DNA of 64,000 nucleotides from Dreissena polymorpha (Eukaryota; Mollusca; Bivalvia; Myida; Dreissenidae), in assembly GCF_020536995.1 (NCBI RefSeq), contig NC_068359.1:122015661-122079660 (forward strand), in the 5' to 3' direction. The translations under genes were made by a program, and so were the position numbers. Numbering within the stretch: the first letter of the stretch is position 1; every line of letters begins with the position of its first letter. Shown one piece after another: positions 56,381 to 64,000 of this stretch. The notes below the pieces were generated by a model. That model was not told the origin of the DNA. It did not search any database and worked only from the letters and a program-made list of their open reading frames with translations.

Positions 56381-57060
56381 GTGGCTTGTTCGGGGTATAT
56401 TGTTTAGCACATGTCGGTCAGTCCGTCAGTCGGTCCGTCCACCAGATGGTTTCCGGATGATAACTCAAAAACGCTTAGGTCTAGGATTATGAAACTTCAT
56501 ATTTAGATTGATCATGACTAAGAGATGAACCCTATTGATTTTCAGGTCACTAGATAAAAGGGTATGGTCAAAGTGATTAGAATGCTTAGGCCTAGGATCA
56601 TGAAACTACATAGGTACATTGATCATGACTTGCAAATTACCCCTATTGATGTTTAGGTCACTATGTCAAAGGTCAAGGTCAAAGTGACTCAAAACAGTAA
56701 AATAGTATCCGGATGATAACTCAAAAATGCTTACGCCTAGGACCATTAAACTTCATAGGTACATTGATCATGACTGGTATCTAACCCTTATTGATTTTCA
56801 GGTCACTTGGTCAAAGGTCAAGGTCACAGTTACTCATAACAGTTATAAGGTTTCCTGATGATAACTCAAGAATAGTAAGGCCTAGGATCATGAAACTTCA
56901 TAGGTAAATTGATCATGACTGGCAGATGACCCCTATTGATTTTCATGTCACTTGGTCAAAGGTCAAGGTCACAATGACAAAAATGTATTCACACAATGGC
57001 TACCACTACAACTGACAGCCCATATGGGGGGCATGCATGTTTTACAAACAGCCCTTGTTT
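56381..57060 (+). mobile_element. second 145-bp-repeat element, fewer units
   Basis: Same plan as 53622-54770. The lead is GCACATGTCGGTCAGTCCGT, then about four units (near 56450, a truncated one at about 56575, 56705 and 56850), and the same tail CTACAACTGACAGCCCATAT, then GGGGGGCATGCATG. The left end is degraded. Confidence 0.8.
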
Positions 57061-58320
57061 GTCTTATGTTGGTAAATGTTCATCTTGGTCAATTCTAGGT
57101 TAAGTTTGAAAGTAGGTCATATGTGGTCCAAACTAGGTCAACAAACCAAATCACAGAAAAGGTTAGTGAACACTCCAGAGGTCACATTTTCTTCCAGATC
57201 TTCATGAAAATTGGACAGAATGTTATCTCGATGAAATAAAGATTCAGTTTGAAAGTTGGTAGTTTGTCAAAAACTAGGTCATTAGGTCAAAATATAGAAA
57301 ACTCCCTTTACCTTTTCTACAGGCCACATTATCTTCCTGATTTTCATGAAAATTGCTTACAATGTCCATCTTAATCAAATCAAAAGCTGAATTTGCAAGT
57401 TGGTCATGTGCAGGCTAAAGCTAGGTTACAACTTAGTCAAATCATACACAAGTTTTTGACACTATAGAAGGTGTTTTGGGTGAGCGATACAGGGCTATCT
57501 TGTTTCAGAACAGCCTGTAGGTAGAAAGGGAAGGTATTGTATTTGTTTCAAAAGTAACATTTTATTGTTCTTGGAAGTAACTGAGCAATTATATGATATC
57601 ATAGTTTTGGTTATTTCGCTCACTTGTTATGATGTGACAAGGTGAGCTTTTGTTACCACTCTTTGTGTGTTGTATTTTATCCAAAGTTTATTGTGAACAC
57701 ATAAGATATCATTTTACAATGTTTAAAATTGGGTGTCACCTCTTTGCCAGATTCTTATGAAACTAGTCACCTCTATGTCATTTTGGGTTTCATATTGTAT
57801 CAAAAATTAGGGCACTAGTTCAAATATAAGAAAAGGTCTGTTAATACTTTAGTGGTCACTTTCTCTCTCTGATCCATTTGTTAATTGGTTAGAACATTAT
57901 TTTAACTGATTTCAAAGTCATGCTTAAAAGTAGCATATTCAACATTTAGGTCACAACGTCTAGTCTCAGTGATAAAAAGGTCACGTTCCAAAGTGGGTCA
58001 TGTGCTTCCAAGCATTTTATCAATAACTAAAATCATTAAAATCTGTGTTAACACTTATATTTTTACCTGATCTTCATGTCAGTTGATCAGAATGTTCAAA
58101 TAAATAAAAGTAGGAACTCGGTAACAAGGCTCAACTAGATCAGATAGACGCAAATAGTTTGTTCATACGCACAATGCCTTTTTTTCTAGAGCTTCATGAA
58201 AAATTAGTTAACACCACTAGGAAATAATCAGTTTCAGGTGAACCACATTGTGCTGTTAAAGCTATCTATGTATAGTATAGATTGTTACAAAACCTTGTTT
58301 ATCAATAAAAATAAATGAAA
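57061..58320 (+). repeat. degraded copies of the GGTGAGCTTTTGT repeat
   Basis: Phrases such as CACATTTTCTTCCAGATCTT, CATGAAAATTGGACAGAATG and GGTCATGTGCAGGCTAAAGC (57.06-57.5 kb), and a second start AAGGTGAGCTTTTGTTACCA at about 57639, show one or two old copies that continue the family at 55955. Confidence 0.55.
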
Positions 58321-58649
58321 AATGGCTTTCTAAAAGTTGTAGTCTTGGATGATATATTCCTCAACTTATAATCTACGACAATCTTTTGAGAAGAAAAACT
58401 AAATTTTACTATTATTATACCCTAACATACTGTGATTTGGGGCTAGCACAGGAATTCTCAATTATGTTCCTCGAAAAATAATGGGTCAGCATATTGTTGC
58501 TGTTTTATCCAGTTGTGTGGACTATTACTTTCAAAAGAATTGTAAGTTCAAATATGAGATATTTAGGTAAATAAATCTCATTGAAGGGAGTGCAGTGTCC
58601 AAGAACGAAAACGATTGCACCACAACCATTAACTATTGACCTGCGGATA
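58321..58649. other. non-coding sequence
   Basis: Nothing recognised. Confidence 0.35.
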
Positions 58650-58990
58650 AATGACAAGCAATAAAAATTACACAATTGCGGTGATGTATATAACTTAAAT
58701 GGAGGCTTATTTATTTTATGCTTTCCGGTGATTTATACAAAAATATCAGTGAAACAAACTGGTATTTCACTGTTTTAAACAGTGAAAAATAACAGTGAAA
58801 ATATCGATATTTTTCGCTGTTTTTCTGGGAAAGTCGATATTCCACCGAATCCACAAATATCCTCTATATATCCATCCTCTTCAAAGGCATCGTCAAACCA
58901 GTACTTTCAGTACTTTGATTAAAAAATTAGCCGACAGCGTTCAATTTAGGCAATCAATCGGGCAGACGCTGATCTCCCTCTGTTATATGG
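58650..58990 (+). repeat. dispersed repeat shared with 31.32-31.42 kb
   Basis: GCGGTGATGTATATAACTTA and CCATCCTCTTCAAAGGCATC, then AGTACTTTCAGTACTTTGAT match the intronic copy. Between them is a block with AACAGTGAAAAATAACAGTG and ATATCGATATTTTTCGCTG that is not in the other copy. Confidence 0.65.
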
Positions 58991-59379
58991 CAATATCATT
59001 CGCTATGGCAGAGTGTCCGCCCGCTTGATTAAAATAATCAAAATTTCATGACTTCGCGCAATAAAACTGAAAACATGCGACACATTAAAAGTCCCGTTAT
59101 TGATAGTAGCGTTGATATATTTAAAGTGATTTAAAAATAAAACATAATAGAGTTGATTTTTTTATATGTCTACGTAATAGCAGTATTTAAGGAAATGTTA
59201 GCTTTTTTACATTTACACCTTTCAATACGCCATTCCCTTCAACTTAATTATTTCTTTTTGAAAATAATTAATAAAGTATAGTTATTCAGAAGATATATAG
59301 TCAAATCTAGAGTCAATAACTTTGTGCTTTTAACGTTAATATTTTTGAATGTACTAAATAACAATACTTTTCGAGATTT
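58991..59379. other. AT-rich sequence leading into a diverged array
   Basis: No gene recognised. The last third may already be a worn unit of the array that follows. Confidence 0.35.
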
Positions 59380-60020
59380 TATGCCGAGTTAGACTATTTA
59401 AAAGTAAATATCTGCCTTTACTTTAAACTGCATTGTTTCTTTATAAAAACATCTGACTAACGTATCATGTTAAAGGCAATATAAAAGTGTACACGGCTGC
59501 GAAAACGTTTTGATATTAACGAGAATAGTCTTGGCTGATATTCATAAGCGAATTTTCGTAACAATTCAGACCGATGCAGATTTTCTTATTAAAACGTACA
59601 TATCCGCCTTTGCCTAAAACTGTATTTTTATTCTTTATAAAAACTTCTGATTTACCATTCATTTTAAAGGTTATATAAAAATGTACACGGCTTCAAAAAC
59701 GTTTTGATTTTAAAGTGAAAATGCTCGAAAATATTCATGAGCGAATCTGTGTAACATTTCAGGTCGATGCAGATTTTCTAATTGAAAAGTACATTTCCAC
59801 CTTTGTCCTCATATTTACTATTTCTAATATAAAAAGCTATAGTTGAAAATAAATTGAACGATTTTCACTGACGTAGTTCAGAAGATATTCAGTGGAGAAA
59901 CCTTAAAAGATTTCATGCCGTGGCATACATTTTTTATTGAAAAGTTAGTATCTGCCTTTGCTTAAACTGTAATTGTATTTAAGTTTCATAATCAAGTATC
60001 ATTTTTAACTTAATAAAAAA
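59380..60020 (+). repeat. strongly diverged tandem array, about 185-190 bp
   Basis: The order GTAAATATCTGCCTTTACTT, TTTATAAAAACATCTGA, TATAAAAGTGTACACGGCT, CGTTTTGAT and ATATTCATAAGCGAAT recurs near 59400, 59590, 59780 and 59945 with many substitutions and gaps. It is an old array without a conserved frame. Confidence 0.7.
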
Positions 60021-60926
60021 TTACGGCTGAAATAAAATGGATGAATTTATATCAAACTGTTCCGGCAATCTTTGCTATATTTCCTAAACTGATATACTTC
60101 TTTATTATTATTTCCAAATAAAGTGTTATTTTACGATACACTATAAAACTATAAAACAATATATTGATGTTGCCTTCACTTATTACTGAAAAATAATATT
60201 AGCAAGAAAATCACCATTTTGAATACACACTATTGAAATAAGAAAAGCACACCAATAATAAAATGTTAATTACTTACACGTAGAATTCTTATTGCTGCAC
60301 AGAAAGCTGAGTTGTTTATTCCAGTGTCCCAACCAAAAGTTTTCGAAGTCTGTCACCAACAAAACCCTCACTATTTTAAACCCGAATGAAATGACTAGTT
60401 ACTCCCATAGCTGTTCAGCCAAGTGATTAGAACATCCCAAAAGGCGCGTTTACAATCATCATTGCTGTCAAATATTATACTTCGTAAACACGAACAACGC
60501 TGTATTGGATTTTCATGTCAATAAAGCCATAAGATGTTAGTTATCAAATGGATTTGTCTCTCTGATAGTTTAAATCATATAAGTGCATTTTCTCTACACA
60601 TAGTATGTGCGTATGACAATTTCTGTGTATGCTATCTTATATGTATACAAACATTTTCTATTAAGAAGAATCATAGGTGTTTCATCATAAATAATACGAC
60701 AATCGTATTATTGTCATAACAGACAGTAGTTATGAGTAACGATAAAATAAGAAACCGTTGGTCTTTCTGTTACGCGTTTCGGGAAAATATGTGCATATTT
60801 AACATATTATGCATAAGATTTAATCAGCTGTTTAATTGGTAATCTACTTCACTTGTTAGAAATAATGAATCATTAAGAAGCACTGACAAACTCAGCATGC
60901 GGTGGAATCGACGAAAAATCATACCT
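60021..60926. other. non-coding sequence
   Basis: AT-rich; nothing recognised. Confidence 0.4.
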
Positions 60927-61012
60927 GATCTAACAGGGAGGCGGAAAACTACAACGGGCGAGGCATGGTATGCCTCGCCCGTTGTAGTTTTCCGCCTCCC
61001 GATCTAACAGGG
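60927..61012. repeat. perfect 31-bp palindrome between direct repeats
   Basis: GGGAGGCGGAAAACTACAAC continuing to CGGGCGAGGCAT (60936-60966) is followed by GGT and then its exact complement (60970-61000). GATCTAACAGGG stands on both sides (60927-60938 and 61001-61012). The arms are GC-rich in an AT-rich setting. Confidence 0.95.
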
Positions 61013-61385
61013 ACTTTATTAAACTATTCACACGGTGTTCAATGCCTATTGAAGTTTTATAGGCAAGTAGTCCTATACTGATATCACTGCACAGTGTCGT
61101 TGAGTCGTTTGGAGTCCGCGTACCCATAGGTCTTTGTATTTCTCATTTAGCGTTTACAATCCGCAAAATGCTGCGTAATAAAGATAAGGTATGATATGTT
61201 TATGGTAAGGGTTGCTTGTCGATAATAAGGATCGTCACTATGCATTAAAGTCACAATATACTAAAAGATTTCTTTAACAAATTAAATGTAAAAGCAACTA
61301 GAGAAATGGCGCTGTAGAGGCCGACGCGTATCCCCACGCCGCATAGATGTTAAATTAAAAGGCAAGTTTGGGTGGGCAAGGCCTA
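61013..61385. other. non-coding sequence
   Basis: No gene or repeat recognised. Confidence 0.35.
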
Positions 61386-62160
61386 TGTTGGTGGGGCCCC
61401 GTGGTGGGTAATGGGGACATGGATGGGCGAGATAGACGGTGTTGTCATAAGAGATGTTTAGTATTAAGTTGAAGTCAATTGGTGAATAAATCAAGATGTT
61501 ATGTTAAAACAGAAACAAAAAGTGTGTACGAAAAAAATATTGTGAACGGAAAAAAATGGGTACGAAAAAAATTGGGTACGAAAAAAATATGCCAAAAAAA
61601 TTTGGGTAGCAAAACAAAATTTGGTTAGGAAAAAAATTGGGTGGGAAAAGAAAAATTGGGTTCGAAAAAAAAATGGGTACGAACAAAAAATTCGGTATGG
61701 AAAACTTTGGGTACGAACAAATTCGGGTACGAACAAATTTTGGGTACGAACAAGCAATTAAGAATGAAAAAAAATTGGGTACGAAGAAATTTGGCTACGA
61801 AATGTTTTTGGGTACGAACAAAAAATTGGGTACGAAAAAAAATTGGTACGAAAAAACTTTGGGTACGAAACAAAAATTGGGTTCGAAAAAAAAATTGGGT
61901 ACGAAACAAAATTTGGGTACGAAACAAAATTTTGGTAAGAAAAAAAAATTGGGTACGAAAAAAAATGGGGGTACTAGTACCCGTGGACCTCTCGATAAAT
62001 TTTAAAGAGGACGGGAACCAAGCTGCCTTTACCTTTAACAATGGCCCCGGGGTGGGTAATGTGGCCATGGATGGTCGAGATAGACCGTGTTGTCATAAGA
62101 GATGTTCAGTATTTATATGAAGTCAATGGGTGAATAAATGAAGAAGGTATGTTAAAACAA
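61386..62160 (+). repeat. 16-bp minisatellite flanked by direct repeats of about 120 bp
   Basis: Left flank 61386-61508 and right flank 62037-62159 share GGGTAATG-GG-ACATGGATGG, CGAGATAGAC-GTGTTGTCAT, AAGAGATGTT and GGTGAATAAAT in the same orientation. Between them, 61520-61975 is about 28 units of GGGTACGAAAAAAAATT, closing with GGGGGTACTAGTACCCGTGG. The long open frames across it are artefacts. The same minisatellite occurs at 31.1 kb in the opposite orientation. Confidence 0.9.
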
Positions 62161-62179
62161 ATTTTTGAGTGGGCTTGGT

Positions 62180-62481
62180 TCTCCACTATCTTCTCCTACA
62201 CCATTAGCACTAGAACCTTGACACTTACACATATGGTAGCTATGAGCATATGTGCGACGGTGCACTATTTGGAATTTTGATCTGCCCCCTGGGTCAAAAG
62301 TTATTATCATGTGCGCCGCATGTTGTTCGTAAAATGAGTTTTTTACCCATTTTACCCATAACTTTTGACCCAGGGGTCAGATCAAAATTCCGTCGCCGTC
62401 ACCGTCGCACAAATGTTCATAGCTACCATGTGTGTAAGTTTCAATGTTCTAGTGCTAATAGTGTAGGAGGAGATAGTGGCC
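62180..62481. repeat. large imperfect palindrome
   Basis: The left arm (CCACTATCTTCTCCTACACC, ATTAGCACTAGAACCTTG, ATTTTGATCTGCCCCCTGGG, TCAAAAGTTAT) returns inverted at 62357-62481. Arms are about 120-130 bases and the centre is about 55 bases with ACCCATTTTACCC. After the right arm comes AGGACGGACGGACAG, a tail seen in other molluscan dispersed repeats. Confidence 0.85.
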
Positions 62482-62639
62482 AGGACGGACGGACAGAAAA
62501 CGGAGATCAATACAATATCCCGACGCTTCTAATAAAAAGTGGGGATAATCACTTAACAAAAAAATTTCAGTTTTTTTTAAAGTAATATTCTTAAGATTAG
62601 TTTTTTAGACAAGGCAAATTGTGTATCCTTTTTTATTGG
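62482..62639. other. tail of the palindrome repeat and short spacer
   Basis: Includes GGACGGACGGACAGAAAACG and AT-rich sequence. Confidence 0.4.
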
Positions 62640-62850
62640 CAAGGAAAAAAACACGGAAGAATGGTTACTTTTTCACAAAAAATAGAAAATTCGTTCGGAA
62701 AACAGAATGAACTGGATGAACAGTAAACATTTCAACAAAATAAAAGTACTTTGAAATATTGCAAGAAATTGTTTAATATTCCAGAATGATGGGTAATCAC
62801 TGTGCTTGAAATACTGACATTTTGAAAGTATTCAATGAAAAATAAACGAA
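62640..62850. repeat. dispersed repeat pair with 26.2-26.4 kb
   Basis: Shares AATCACTGTGCTTGAAATAC, TTTTGAAAGTATTCAAT and TCGGAAAACA with the intron 7 copy, in the same orientation. Confidence 0.6.
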
Positions 62851-64000
62851 GATAGGGCATGTTTTAATAGGTAATATCCATGAAGTTGCAGACACTTTGA
62901 TTCTTGATAAAGGACACTTCGGATAACAGAGACTTTAACAAATTGAGCGCTCCGATAACCGTGTTTTAAGTTCTACCTGAAATGCATTTATGTATATTAT
63001 GGCTATTCTTACTAAACATTTTGAAGTTTGAATTAATGTGCATAGTCAAGCGCGACACATTTTGAAATATATGTTTAACTTATTTACAAACACATGTCAT
63101 TTCGTGAAATTCCTGAACAAATCAGGCATTTCGTGAAGTCCCTAATTGAAACATTCATTTCACGGAAATCGTGAATTGATTAGGAATTTTGTGAAATTCC
63201 TAGTTTCACAGATTTACTGTAACATATACATGGTCAAAAACAGTTTTGTTTATTCGCCCAATTTAAGGGTTAATATATTTTACATATCCTTGGTAATTAA
63301 CTTGTCCTTAAACTGTTTAAATATAATTATATATCACATACCTAATGACGACCCAAACTATTGTTTGAACTTTCAATCTACCTGGCATATTATGTATTTA
63401 AAGCTATGGCCTTAATATATGTGGCCAAATGGTGTTTTTAAATTGTATTAATGTGGATTTATCAGCGTTACAGTTGAATTTCTAAAGGAAAAGAAATACA
63501 CCAAACGGCAATTTTAATATACTACTCATAATTTGGTAAGGATCACTTTTTATAGTATGTGTAATTTGAAGTTCACCCCTAGCTAGATTCAGCCAGCGTC
63601 ACGCATCAATGATAAATCAATACATAAAATTAAAATCTAAAACACACATTCTAATATCAAACCTGTAAAATAACAATTTAAATTAGATTATATTAAATTG
63701 AAGATAATGTGAAAATAAAAAGTGATCCTACGTATTATCTACCGTTAAGTCGTATAGTGTTTTCTAAATGACAAATAGACATCTATTTAAAAAACAATAT
63801 GCTGATTACTTCAACGTTAAAGATTTCAGTGAGTAACCGCTTTTTCGTTCAAAAGCAAGATACAGACGGGTCTTTTCAAGTCATGGATGCCTTTTGAATC
63901 ATAATGACCACAGTATGAAGTTTGCGATGTATAATACTCAAACATTTGGAAATACCAGAGTTTTGGACCAATTACAAGAAACGAAACCTCGAATTCCCCT
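62851..64000. other. non-coding sequence to the window end
   Basis: No gene recognised. At 63100-63205 there is a local cluster of TTCGTGAAATTCCT-like phrases in both orientations. Confidence 0.4.

Noticed and set aside
61625-62120. Overlapping open frames of 120-160 codons on both strands; similar frames at 31010-31347.
   Set aside because: They arise from the GGGTACGAAAAAAAATT minisatellite, whose unit lacks stops; products are simple repeats.

Overview
This window looks like a piece of bivalve mollusc nuclear genome. It is AT-rich, has sparse intron-split genes, and is packed with short inverted-repeat DNA elements, tandem arrays and tRNA-derived repeats. Several repeat families (elements carrying GTGTCGTCCCAGATTAGCC, elements ending in ACCCATTTATGCC, repeats with GGTCAAAGGTCAAGGTCA, and repeats with ends like ATGCCCCCCT) are ones I associate with bivalves. 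The first two suggest a dreissenid mussel (Dreissena), but that species call is recognition, not proof.

Layout. 0-7.4 kb holds two copies of a long dispersed repeat; one is a nest with two inverted-repeat elements inserted in it, and a tRNA-headed SINE follows. 11.6-14.3 kb (+) holds a complete five-exon sigma-class glutathione S-transferase gene of 210 codons. 16-25 kb is repeat-rich: a 61-bp minisatellite, a 205-bp tandem array and an inverted third copy of the long repeat. 25.7-44.9 kb (-) holds an eight-exon SLC22 (organic cation/carnitine-type) transporter gene. All exon phases agree except for one extra base in exon 2. Its 11.7-kb first intron contains a DDE integrase-core gene of a DNA-transposon type, plus MITEs, a duplicated block and a TA microsatellite. 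A decayed duplicate of the transporter's first exon lies 2.5 kb upstream (47.05-47.37 kb, -), separated by a 551-bp inverted-repeat element. 47.6-64 kb has no convincing gene. It holds the fourth long-repeat copy, a second tRNA-bearing inverted-repeat element, two 145-bp tandem-array elements, a perfect 31-bp palindrome, a 16-bp minisatellite between direct repeats, and a large imperfect palindrome.

The two host genes are unrelated: one conjugates glutathione in the cytosol and the other is a plasma-membrane solute carrier. Both can belong to xenobiotic handling, but nothing here shows a functional cluster. I saw no CRISPR array, no bacterial-type operon, no rRNA gene, no reverse transcriptase or capsid-type coding sequence, and no clear retrovirus-like fossil.
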